Shown here piece after piece: positions 17,353 through 25,245 of a stretch of 64,000 bases of DNA. Every line of letters starts with the position of its first letter. The stretch's first letter is position 1. Origin of the DNA: Companilactobacillus huachuanensis (lineage in GTDB: Bacteria; Bacillota; Bacilli; Lactobacillales; Lactobacillaceae); assembly GCF_005404815.1 (NCBI RefSeq), contig NZ_BJDF01000008.1, forward strand, positions 62,001 to 126,000, read 5' to 3'. The notes beneath the pieces are model-generated. The model searched no databases, was not told where the DNA came from, and saw only the letters and a program-made list of their open reading frames with translations. Position numbers and translations under genes: made by a program.

Positions 17353-19368
17353 TTAACCTAAGAATTTTATGTGAAGTACTGCCAATTCCTTAACAGTAAA
17401 GTCAACGTGGTAGATTCCATCAGAATCTAAGATCACATCTAAGACTTTATTTTGGACTGAATTGTCCACATCACGATATGTAATAGAAACTTGTTTAACA
17501 TTTCGATCTTTTAAGAAGAAATTAATACCATCAACATCATCAATTGACCAATTGCTGATAATCATCTGTGATTGATTTTCATCAATGACCATCTTGCAAT
17601 TATACATGTTGACCAAATGTGGAACGCTTAACTGTTCTTCAAAGAATTGTTTCAAATCGCCTTCACGAATGTCAGTATATTGAGCTTGCCAACCATACTT
17701 TGGAGAATCCGTCATTGGTAGGACGTAGAACTTATCGTCGCTGACAGTTACTGGTCCTAACTCGTTCTCAAAGCGGTCGTAAGCTGAAGAATGTACCGTA
17801 ACATGTGACTTATAATCAATTTTCACATAGTCACCCGTGTGCGTTAGCATGGTCAATCTTGGATTATTGATACCAGAAATTGTTTCCCCATCAAATTGTT
17901 CAAATGATTGGTGTCCTGAACGATTCTTAATAACTTCAATGTCTGTTGCATTTATCAAACTCAAGAGATGACGATCATCCAAAATAATTACAGCATCCCC
18001 ATCCAAAAGAATGAAGTTACGAGTAAATAGCTGTTTGATCTGTTCATCAGACAAGGTATTTAAGAAGTTTCCAGTAATCGCGACACACTTATTTTTGATT
18101 TCCTGACCATTATAATTAAGTGGTTTGGTTGCAATGCCAAGTGTGGATAGCAACTCCAACCATTGTGTCTGTGATGCCATCAAGCCTTCAAGTGTACCCT
18201 CGTTGTCGATTTTCGTCTGTGCAACATCTTGATTCATTGGAACGATAACGCCGCTTCGTTGTTCAATAGCAATGCCATTTTCATACAAGAAGTCTAAATA
18301 ATCTTTATCGTTTTTAAGCAGGGAGGCATAACGATATGTTGTATTAATGCCATCACCCATCATGCTGAACATGTTAAGTAGTACACCGTCCGCATGAACC
18401 AAACTTGTTGTATCTAATTGAAATTGCGTAAATTTATTTGATTTAGCATATGGCGAATACAAGAAACTTTCCATTTCTGGATAAATCTTGTGTTTATCAC
18501 CGATTTCAGTTCTAGTAGCAACTGTATACTTCTCAAAATCACGGGCATATTGTTGAGGACTGACCTCATTGTATGCGGGCAAATGTGGACGTGATACAGC
18601 TGGTGTTTCTACTCCACTCAATTCATCCAAGAGTTTTTGCCAATCACGACCTTCAAGTGCGTGAACTTCTGGCCAAGAACTCATTAGACCTAATCTCGTT
18701 GTAGGAGAAACAGCATGAACCTTTTGTTCAATCAAATGCGCAACGTGTAAAATTTCGGCACGTGCAACTTGTAAATAGGCATTACGATATTTATTTTCTC
18801 CACCAGTGAACATTTTAGTCACGAAATCTTCGCGAGATAAACCTGTTCCCAAAATTTCGTTGTATTGCTTCATGTGATCTTCACAGAAACATCCTAGAGC
18901 AAATGGGGCATTCTTATAATGTCTGAAATCATCTTCCAGCCACAGTTCATTGGGTTGAATGCTTGCCCAGATTGCATAGATATCACTGATATAATCAGCC
19001 CATCCTTTATACCCGGGGCAAGCCATCGAAATACTTTTGACGCCTTGATAATTAACCATTGGCTTAATATCAAGTTCTGGTTTGATATGAATACCACGAT
19101 CAGAATGATTCATGGTTGTCCAAGGATTCAAACTTACCGTGATACCAAGTTCTTTTAATGGTTGACTAATTTCGTCAACGTTTGAAATTAATTCTTTAGC
19201 TTTTTCTAGAGTTATATGAGCATCTGATAATTCTTCTTGATTGATGAAAAAGGCAACATCTGAAATATGAGCTTGTTTGACAAAATCAATCAATCGCTGT
19301 TTTTTATCAGCATCATAAACGTTCTTATCTATTGCTAGGCGCAGGGTATAACGATAAGGATTATTCAT
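17353..19368 (-). CDS. Putative intracellular glycoside hydrolase, family not recognised
   Basis: A protein of about 671 residues without signal peptide. The first 350 residues read like a TIM barrel, with the acidic strand-end clusters LWLEDDFRHY (Glu145-Asp146-Asp147) and YPEMESF (Glu298 and Glu300) as candidate catalytic acids. The last 300 residues look like the beta-sandwich domains of retaining glycosidases, including a glutamine-amidotransferase-like segment (VAITGNFLNTLSDEQI, then NFILLDGDAVIIL). In related streptococcal PTS operons this slot is held by a beta-galactosidase acting on galacto-N-biose. By analogy it may split an imported disaccharide. The start at 19368 overlaps the EIIA stop by 8 bases. 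Met codons 9-12 bases further upstream are alternatives. Confidence 0.6.
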   Translation of the reverse strand: MNNPYRYTLRLAIDKNVYDADKKQRLIDFVKQAHISDVAFFINQEELSDAHITLEKAKELISNVDEISQPLKELGITVSLNPWTTMNHSDRGIHIKPELDIKPMVNYQGVKSISMACPGYKGWADYISDIYAIWASIQPNELWLEDDFRHYKNAPFALGCFCEDHMKQYNEILGTGLSREDFVTKMFTGGENKYRNAYLQVARAEILHVAHLIEQKVHAVSPTTRLGLMSSWPEVHALEGRDWQKLLDELSGVETPAVSRPHLPAYNEVSPQQYARDFEKYTVATRTEIGDKHKIYPEMESFLYSPYAKSNKFTQFQLDTTSLVHADGVLLNMFSMMGDGINTTYRYASLLKNDKDYLDFLYENGIAIEQRSGVIVPMNQDVAQTKIDNEGTLEGLMASQTQWLELLSTLGIATKPLNYNGQEIKNKCVAITGNFLNTLSDEQIKQLFTRNFILLDGDAVIILDDRHLLSLINATDIEVIKNRSGHQSFEQFDGETISGINNPRLTMLTHTGDYVKIDYKSHVTVHSSAYDRFENELGPVTVSDDKFYVLPMTDSPKYGWQAQYTDIREGDLKQFFEEQLSVPHLVNMYNCKMVIDENQSQMIISNWSIDDVDGINFFLKDRNVKQVSITYRDVDNSVQNKVLDVILDSDGIYHVDFTVKELAVLHIKFLG

Positions 19369-19786
19369 CCTCTTCATCATCCTCATCAGAGTCAGCATTT
19401 ATAAAGGCGTTTACGTCAACGATACCATCCTTGGCTTCCTTCATAAGATCTGCAACTTTGATATCTGAGCCGATAAATTTTTGATTAGCGTAATTAATAA
19501 CCATTGGTAGATTCAAGCCAGAAATAACATGCATGTCAGGGTAAGTTTGTGTCAAATTAACGGCGACGTTACCTGGTGTACCACCAAGTAAATCAACGAT
19601 TAAGAAAACTGGTTCCTTGCCGTAATATTTTTTGATTTCTGTTTCAGCTTTTGCCTTCAAGTCTTCAGGACCATCTGATTTTTCTAGTCCTAAAGCACTT
19701 GTTTCAGGTAATTCACCGATAATTAATTCTGCTGATTTTAATGTTTCGATTGCCATATTTCCATGACTCATCAAGATTAATGCCAT
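19361..19786 (-). CDS. PTS mannose-family EIIA
   Basis: This 141-residue phosphocarrier has the EIIA-Man fold, with the phosphorylated His8 in LILMSHGNMA and the later LVDLLGGTPGNVA motif. It passes phosphate from HPr to EIIB of the same operon. The C-terminus is an unusual acidic tail (DSDEDDEEDE). Its GA-rich codons carry the ribosome-binding sequence of the overlapping glycosidase gene. EIID ends 13 bases upstream. GGAGG stands before the start codon. Confidence 0.93.
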   Translation of the reverse strand: MALILMSHGNMAIETLKSAELIIGELPETSALGLEKSDGPEDLKAKAETEIKKYYGKEPVFLIVDLLGGTPGNVAVNLTQTYPDMHVISGLNLPMVINYANQKFIGSDIKVADLMKEAKDGIVDVNAFINADSDEDDEEDE

Positions 19787-19799
19787 AATTTAAATCCTC

Positions 19800-20615
19800 C
19801 TAGATTTTGCCAAGAACGCCGATAGCTGATAATGCGATTGCAAAGATGATAACAATGAAGATAACCTTTGTTGATGTCATACCTTTTTTACCTAATAACC
19901 AGTAAACAAGACCTACGATACATGCTGGAACTAGCTTAGGAAGAATCATATCAATGTTAGTTTGAACAGATAATGAAACCTTACCCATGTGAGCAACAAG
20001 TGGAACTTGAACGTTGATCATAGTAGCAACCAAAGCACCAACAATGAAGACACCAAGCAGTGTAGCGGCATCAGTTAAAGCATTCAATTGACCTTGCATT
20101 TCTGAAACAAGTTTTGTACCAGTCTTGTAAGCAAAGTGAAGTTGTTTCCAACGGAAGACCATGATAGCAATGTTGACTGCTAACCAAAGGAATAGTCCAA
20201 GTGGGTTACCTTGTGAAGCCATAGTAGCAGCAATAGCACCCATGATAGTTGGTACCAAAGCAGCGAACAATGAATCACCAATAGCAGCGAATGGTCCCAT
20301 AAGACCTGTCTTAATACCAGCAACAGTGTCTAATGAATCTGCACCTTCCTTACCTTCAATGGCAAGATCGATACCAGTAACGATTGTGTTAAAGAAATTA
20401 CTTGTGTTAAAGAATTGGTTTTGTGTCTTCATAGCTTCTTTAAGCTCTGGAGTACCATCACCATAAATTTTTCTTAGTTGTGGCAAGATTGTATAAAGGT
20501 AACCTGAACCTTGCATTCTTTCGTAGTTCCAGCCCATTTGGAAACCAAACAAACTACGTTTGTTAATTTGAGTGAAATCTTTTTTAGTTAATTCGTATTC
20601 GTTATTCTTCTTCAT
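19800..20615 (-). CDS. PTS mannose-family EIID
   Basis: A 271-residue membrane component of a mannose/sorbose-type permease. It begins with the charged NEYELTKKD segment and the FQMGWNYERMQGSGYLYTILP region typical of EIID. It continues with GIKTGLMGPFAAIGDSLFAAL and several C-terminal hydrophobic segments. With EIIC it forms the sugar channel. The start at ATG 20615 follows GGGGAGG, which lies inside the 3' end of EIIC. A GTG one codon upstream is an alternative. The 14-base overlap with EIIC suggests coupled translation. Confidence 0.93.
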   Translation of the reverse strand: MKKNNEYELTKKDFTQINKRSLFGFQMGWNYERMQGSGYLYTILPQLRKIYGDGTPELKEAMKTQNQFFNTSNFFNTIVTGIDLAIEGKEGADSLDTVAGIKTGLMGPFAAIGDSLFAALVPTIMGAIAATMASQGNPLGLFLWLAVNIAIMVFRWKQLHFAYKTGTKLVSEMQGQLNALTDAATLLGVFIVGALVATMINVQVPLVAHMGKVSLSVQTNIDMILPKLVPACIVGLVYWLLGKKGMTSTKVIFIVIIFAIALSAIGVLGKI

Positions 20616-21534
20616 CACCGTCTACCTCCCCATTAGCGTCTTCAATTTCATCGTCTTCATCTTCATCTTCATCATCTGAAGTAGCTTTTGGACCAGCTGC
20701 TGAAGTTGTTATTTTAGCCATTGATTTCTTGTATTCAAGAATAGCAAAGGCACCACCGATAAGGGCAATAGCTAACATTGGAAGAGCGTTGAATGTTGTT
20801 GTAAATGCTTTGTTTGCAACTGTAATACCTGCAGCAAGTGTTTGGATGCTTGTGAATACTGTTGATAGTAAAGCTGTAATTGTGAAACCAAGAATCAAGT
20901 AAGCGATGTGTTTCTTAACTGGTAAGTAGTGAAGCAAGATAGCGAAACCAACAGCAGGAAGTGTAGCACCGGCTGTTTGTAGACCAGTGTTCAACCATTG
21001 TAGATCTCCGTTTAGATATGTAACCATTGTCTTAACAACACCTTGACCTAGAGCCAAAGCTAGGAAAACAGGAATACCACGTGATAGACACCATGGTAAA
21101 GCACCCATGATAGTATGTCTTTCAATACCTTTATAGTTGAAGTTTTCAATATCTTTATCAACTTGGTGTTGGAAGTAAGTATTTGTAAATCTAGCAAGAA
21201 TATCAAATGATGTTAGAAGTGCAGCAACTGGAACACCGATAGCGGCAATAGCAGTAGCAGCTTTCATACCTGTACCAATTGAAAAGGCTGTAGCTAAAAC
21301 AGTACCTGAGTTAGCATCGATTTTTGAAGCACCACCGAATGTACCAACACCTAGAACTATCAATTGAAGAGCAGCACCGATAATAAGTCCCGTCTTCATA
21401 TCCCCCATGATCAAACCAGAAATCATTCCGGCCCAAACTGGTTGGCTCAATGATGAATTCATTTGCAATTCATCATAGATGTTATACATAGAATATGCCG
21501 TGAGAAGCAATATTTGAACAATTGTAAAACTCAT
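20602..21534 (-). CDS. PTS mannose-family EIIC
   Basis: This 310-residue protein is the other half of the PTS channel. The N-terminus MSFTIVQILLLTAYSMYNIYDEL and the IMGDMKTGLIIGAALQLIVLGVG region are characteristic of the mannose/sorbose EIIC family, with about seven further hydrophobic segments. It ends in a long acidic tail (DDEDEDEDDEIEDANGEVDGDEEE), unusual for the family and parallel to that on EIIA. ATG 21534 is chosen since GGGGGAT lies 8 bases upstream. The longer frame uses TTG inside that ribosome site. Confidence 0.92.
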   Translation of the reverse strand: MSFTIVQILLLTAYSMYNIYDELQMNSSLSQPVWAGMISGLIMGDMKTGLIIGAALQLIVLGVGTFGGASKIDANSGTVLATAFSIGTGMKAATAIAAIGVPVAALLTSFDILARFTNTYFQHQVDKDIENFNYKGIERHTIMGALPWCLSRGIPVFLALALGQGVVKTMVTYLNGDLQWLNTGLQTAGATLPAVGFAILLHYLPVKKHIAYLILGFTITALLSTVFTSIQTLAAGITVANKAFTTTFNALPMLAIALIGGAFAILEYKKSMAKITTSAAGPKATSDDEDEDEDDEIEDANGEVDGDEEE

Positions 21535-21558
21535 ATTTCTATCCCCCAAAGTTAAATT

Positions 21559-22047
21559 TTATTTTTTGTAATCCTTTAAGATACCTGCGAAGTCCTTGAT
21601 AGGGTCACTTGGAACCATTTGTGCTGTTACTTTAACGCCAGCATCCAAAAGTTTGTGGAATGCTTCATAGTCATCATCAGTAACGTTGATTGATTGTGTT
21701 AAATGTTGAGTTGTGTCCTTTTGTGACATGTTACCAACATTAATGGTGTCGAATTTAACGCCTTCTTCAATCATGCTTACAAGTGTTGCAGGTCTCTTAA
21801 CAACGAGAAATACTTTTTGTGAATCGTATTTTCCGGCTAAGATATTAGCTGAAGACTTCTTTGTACCTAAAATACTTAGGTTGACCCCAGCTGGCTTAGC
21901 TAATTTAAGGGCAGTCTTTTGAATATCGCTCTTTATAATTTCATTATCAACTACCATAATTCTTGATGCCTGTAATTTTGTTGTCCATAAATTAGCTACT
22001 TGTCCATGAATTAATCTTTCATCAATTCTTACTGCAATAATACCCAT
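21559..22047 (-). CDS. PTS mannose/sorbose-family EIIB
   Basis: A 162-residue cytoplasmic phosphotransfer domain. VRIDERLIHGQVANLW contains the phosphorylated His14 of this family. It receives phosphate from EIIA and gives it to the sugar during transport. First PTS gene after the GntR regulator, with 30 bases between them, and GGAGGTATAAAG before the start. The substrate of the system is not readable from EIIB. Operon context with nagA and agaS points to an N-acetylhexosamine or a disaccharide containing it. Confidence 0.93.
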   Translation of the reverse strand: MGIIAVRIDERLIHGQVANLWTTKLQASRIMVVDNEIIKSDIQKTALKLAKPAGVNLSILGTKKSSANILAGKYDSQKVFLVVKRPATLVSMIEEGVKFDTINVGNMSQKDTTQHLTQSINVTDDDYEAFHKLLDAGVKVTAQMVPSDPIKDFAGILKDYKK

Positions 22048-22077
22048 ATCTTTATACCTCCAAATGTTTACTCTTCC

Positions 22078-22794
22078 TTAGGATTTGTTACTGATATCGT
22101 GTCGAATGTGATACGCAAATTGATCACTTCTGGCAACGCTCAAAGTAAACTCAATAATTTGATTGTGTGGATCATAAGTTTGTCGTCTGAGATTCAAACA
22201 AGGTGCGCCTTCTTTGATATCCAAATACTTACTATCGTTGGCGCTAGTAATGCCAGCTAGAAAATATTCATCAGCATAATAAACTTGTTCGTTGAACTCT
22301 TCTGAGAAAACTGAATATAATGATCGATTGCTCAACATCGATTCAGTCATTAAATTGAAATGTTCAGCCGGTAGATAAGTCCGTTCCAACATTACTGGGA
22401 TTCCATCAGCAAATCGGAGCCGCTTGATCTTGATTATTTGGCTACCCACTTCAGTTTCTAAGTTCTTAGCGAAATATGCATTAGCCTCCTTTCGTTCAAA
22501 GCTAAGAATTTTAGTTTGTGGTTTCTTCCCCAGCGAAATCATCTGCTTATTGAAACTATAACTACTATTCAAATCGCTATTTAGATCAACCCTATTAACA
22601 AAAGTGCCTTTACCATGTACCCGACGAATCATTCCGGTAACTTCCAGTTCCATCAAAGCGGCTCTGACAGTCGTGCGAGACAATTCATACTTTTCAGCTA
22701 ATTCCCTTTCGGAAGGCAATTTAGCGTTGGCTGGTAAAGTTTGAATGTAATTAGTCAGCAAGTTGATTAACTGTTCTTGAAGAGTAATTTTCAT
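22078..22794 (-). CDS. GntR/HutC-family regulator of the hexosamine PTS operon
   Basis: This 238-residue repressor has an N-terminal winged helix (KLPSERELAEKYELSRTTVRAALMELEVTGMIRRVHGKGTFV) and a UTRA effector domain (IIKIKRLRFADGIPVMLERTYLP, then a C-terminal FTLSVARSDQFAYHI). Such regulators (NagR/YvoA, AgaR-like) respond to amino-sugar phosphates. It leads the PTS operon. ATG 22794 is taken as start because AAAGGA lies upstream and helix 1 then begins normally. A frame from 22824 is less likely. Candidate operator and cre sites are seen upstream, and a matching operator precedes nagA1. Confidence 0.9.
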   Translation of the reverse strand: MKITLQEQLINLLTNYIQTLPANAKLPSERELAEKYELSRTTVRAALMELEVTGMIRRVHGKGTFVNRVDLNSDLNSSYSFNKQMISLGKKPQTKILSFERKEANAYFAKNLETEVGSQIIKIKRLRFADGIPVMLERTYLPAEHFNLMTESMLSNRSLYSVFSEEFNEQVYYADEYFLAGITSANDSKYLDIKEGAPCLNLRRQTYDPHNQIIEFTLSVARSDQFAYHIRHDISNKS

Positions 22795-22831
22795 ACGAAT
22801 CGAATCCTTTCTGGTATCAACCACAAGACCA

Positions 22832-22847
22832 TTGTATACGGTTGCAA
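22832..22847. promoter_or_regulatory. cre-like site before gntR
   Basis: TTGTATACGGTTGCAA matches the CcpA consensus WTGNAANCGNWNNCAW except one position. It suggests catabolite repression of the hexosamine operon. Confidence 0.55.
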
Positions 22848-22863
22848 TCCATAAAATAACAAC

Positions 22864-22875
22864 TGGGATAGACCG
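22864..22875. promoter_or_regulatory. Candidate GntR operator upstream of gntR
   Basis: TGGGATAGACCG matches 10 of 12 bases of TGGTATAGACCA, the reverse complement of the nagA1 site. GATACCA occurs three more times between 22907 and 22975. Confidence 0.45.
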
Positions 22876-22980
22876 CTTTCATGGTGGTTTTTTAGTATAA
22901 ATCAATGATACCAGACTATTTGGCAGTTCTAAATTTAAGTGGTACTTTTTACGATACCATACCAAAAAGATACCAGTTAT

Positions 22981-22999
22981 AAATTGGTCTAACCAATTT
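22981..22999. promoter_or_regulatory. Perfect inverted repeat in the gntR upstream region
   Basis: AAATTGGT-CTA-ACCAATTT has 8-base arms. It could be a second operator of the GntR regulator, though its TGGT-N3-ACCA spacing is one base shorter than that of the nagA1 site. Confidence 0.5.
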
Positions 23000-23069
23000 T
23001 TCAAATGTATATTCTTTTTTCATTAATGTCTTGTTAAATAGTCATGGCATTAGACATATCAAGGATATT

Positions 23070-23101
23070 AAAAAAGGAACGTAGCGTTATGGCTGCGTTC
23101 C
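23070..23101 (-). terminator. Terminator after ridA
   Basis: GGAACGCAGC pairs with GCTACGTTCC on the minus strand, followed by TTTTTTA. It closes the malX-like operon. Confidence 0.88.
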
Positions 23102-23135
23102 AACTGTTAATTATTTCCTATTTATTGATTATTTT

Positions 23136-23513
23136 TCACTTTTTTACTTCAGCAATGGCTTCAATTTCGATTAACGCACCAATTGGTAAATTTGCTACTT
23201 CAAATGCAGTTCTGGCTGGATAACTATCATTAAAATAATTTTTATAAATATCATTTATCTTTGAGAAATCATTGATGTCAGCCAGATAAATTGTCGTCTT
23301 TAGGACATGATCAAAGTCACTGTTAGCGGTTTTTAAGACATTTTGGAGATTGGCTAAGGTTTGATTCGTTTGATTTTCAAATCCATCCACTAATTTATTA
23401 GTTTGGGGATTTAGTCCAATTTGTCCTGATGTAAAAATGATACCATTTGATTCTGTTGCGTGAATATATGGTCCAATTGCATCAGGGGCTTGATCTGAAA
23501 TTATTCTTCGCAT
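23136..23513 (-). CDS. ridA: RidA-family enamine/imine deaminase
   Basis: This 125-residue protein of the YjgF/YER057c family hydrolyses reactive imines released by PLP enzymes. Signatures are IGPYIHA, TSGQIGLNP, NLQNVLK with the VLKTTIYLADINDF stretch, and PARTAFEVANLPIGALIEIEAIA with the conserved Arg. It is the last gene of the operon with the MalY-like C-S lyase, which makes a 2-aminoacrylate product, so scavenging that intermediate is a logical role. AGAAGTAAAT lies before the ATG. Confidence 0.93.
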   Translation of the reverse strand: MRRIISDQAPDAIGPYIHATESNGIIFTSGQIGLNPQTNKLVDGFENQTNQTLANLQNVLKTANSDFDHVLKTTIYLADINDFSKINDIYKNYFNDSYPARTAFEVANLPIGALIEIEAIAEVKK

Positions 23514-23543
23514 AATATTTACTTCTCTTCCTATATTAATGAA

Positions 23544-24020
23544 TTATTGAATCGTAGTTACTTCGTCACCAGCATTGACCATACGATTGGAAATGGCTGG
23601 ATCAAAGCTTAGTTCATTCTTTCCTGGCAATACTAACATTACGATATCGTCTTTATTACTCCTTGAAATCTCTTCGCGGTCCATTTTAACTAACTGGTCT
23701 CCTACTTGAACATGTTGTCCTGCTTCAACTAACATTTCAAAAGGCGCACCTTTTAATTCAACGGTATCAATTCCTAAATGAAGCAATACTTCTAAACCAT
23801 TGTCAGTTGTTATTGATATTGCATGTTTAGTTGGGAAAACACTTGTAACTTCACCATTAATTGGTGAAACGACTAAATCTGAGCTTGGCTTAATAGCAAA
23901 TCCATCACCCATCACCTTAGTTGAAAAGACTTCGTCTGATACATTTTCGATTCCCGTTAGTTCTCCATCAATGGGAGCGACAAGTTTATTTGAATTCTTC
24001 TTTTTAAATATATTAAACAT
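23544..24020 (-). CDS. PTS glucose-family EIIA domain protein
   Basis: It has 158 residues, with the EIIA-Glc fold: KLVAPIDGELTGIENVSDEVFSTKVMG, the two active-site His residues in PTKHAISI and LLHLGIDTVEL, and a C-terminal GNELSFDPA-like end. It supplies phosphate to the neighbouring EIICB, which lacks its own EIIA domain. Spacing to malY is 13 bases and to ridA 30 bases, one operon. AGGATATCTGAC precedes the ATG. Confidence 0.93.
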   Translation of the reverse strand: MFNIFKKKNSNKLVAPIDGELTGIENVSDEVFSTKVMGDGFAIKPSSDLVVSPINGEVTSVFPTKHAISITTDNGLEVLLHLGIDTVELKGAPFEMLVEAGQHVQVGDQLVKMDREEISRSNKDDIVMLVLPGKNELSFDPAISNRMVNAGDEVTTIQ

Positions 24021-24033
24021 CTGTCAGATATCC

Positions 24034-25230
24034 TCACTTATTTGATTTCATCCTGCGCCATTCAACTGCCATACGATCCATTGATTCTTGAATCAGTTTT
24101 GCTGAAGTTCCTAAATTAAATCTCAAGAAATCGTCTGCGTCAGCAACATAATCATCCCCGATCCCGACAACAACTCCTGCATTAATTGCCATGTTATTAG
24201 CAATCGTATGCATATCAAAGCCTGATTCTGAGACGTCGATCCAAGGTAAATATGATGATTCCATTTTCAGAAGTTTCCATTCCGGAAAATCCTTATTGAT
24301 TGATTTCTCAAAAATATTCAAATTTTCTTTAATATAACTCTCACATTGCAACAGCCATTCACCGCAATCATTGTAAGCAGTCGTCATCGCAATTTGTCCG
24401 GGAACATTGGGTGAAGTAACTGAGTTCTTCAAATATTGCTTTCTAAGCGCATTTCTTAACTTTTCACTCGGAATGATTGAATAGGAGAGTTTCAACCCAC
24501 CGAGGTTAAAAGCCTTATTGGGTGATGTAAACATAACTAGGTTTCCCATATATTTCTCAGGAAGTCTTAGTGCCGAAATAAACTCTCCTTCCATAATGTG
24601 TTCTGAATGAACTTCGTCGCTTACTAGAACTACATCATTGTCCAAACATAATTGGGCGACCTTAATCAACTCATCTTGACTCCAAATTCTGCCACTAGGA
24701 TTGTGCGGTGAACAAAACATCAGTATCTTCGGATGCTTAGCTTTCATCTCGTCTTCCAATTTATTAAAATCCAAGTAATACCGGTCCCCTTTTAGAATTA
24801 ATGGCACGGTAATTACTTTACGATTATTGTGTTCCGCTGCATAAGCAAAAGGTCCATAGACGGGCGTATTCATAATTATATAATCTTCTGGTTCCGTTAA
24901 GGCTTGAACCAAATAATGCATATTTGGAACAGTTCCATACCCAAGGGTTATCCAATCCTTTTCTACATGATTATTATGCTTTTTATCTTGCCAATCGATT
25001 ACACTTTGGAACCACTTCTCAGTCGGATACGTATAACCATATGCTCCATTCTCCGACATTTTTGTTAAAGCATTTCTTATTTCAGGGGCTGCTTTAAAAT
25101 CCATATCGGCAATCCAAAGTGGTATAAAATCATCTGCAATCCCGGGAAATTTTTTATTTACAATTTTTTTATCCCATTTTCTAGCATTATCAATACTTCT
25201 ATCAGCAATATCATCAAAATCATACTTCAT
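24034..25230 (-). CDS. malY: MalY/PatB-type aminotransferase (C-S lyase)
   Basis: This 398-residue fold-type I PLP enzyme has an IPLWIADMDF start motif, GYGTVPNM, FCSPHNPSGRIW, VLVSDEVHSEHI and the PLP lysine Lys239 in TSPNKAFNLGGLK. Members cleave cystathionine or cysteine to a thiol, pyruvate and ammonia. E. coli MalY also represses the maltose regulon. It lies between the EIICB (MalX-like) and EIIA genes, the same malX-malY pairing seen in E. coli. Whether it acts on sulfur amino acids or as a regulator partner cannot be told from sequence. GGGGATTGATT stands before the ATG. Confidence 0.93.
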   Translation of the reverse strand: MKYDFDDIADRSIDNARKWDKKIVNKKFPGIADDFIPLWIADMDFKAAPEIRNALTKMSENGAYGYTYPTEKWFQSVIDWQDKKHNNHVEKDWITLGYGTVPNMHYLVQALTEPEDYIIMNTPVYGPFAYAAEHNNRKVITVPLILKGDRYYLDFNKLEDEMKAKHPKILMFCSPHNPSGRIWSQDELIKVAQLCLDNDVVLVSDEVHSEHIMEGEFISALRLPEKYMGNLVMFTSPNKAFNLGGLKLSYSIIPSEKLRNALRKQYLKNSVTSPNVPGQIAMTTAYNDCGEWLLQCESYIKENLNIFEKSINKDFPEWKLLKMESSYLPWIDVSESGFDMHTIANNMAINAGVVVGIGDDYVADADDFLRFNLGTSAKLIQESMDRMAVEWRRMKSNK

Positions 25231-25245
25231 AATAAATCAATCCCC

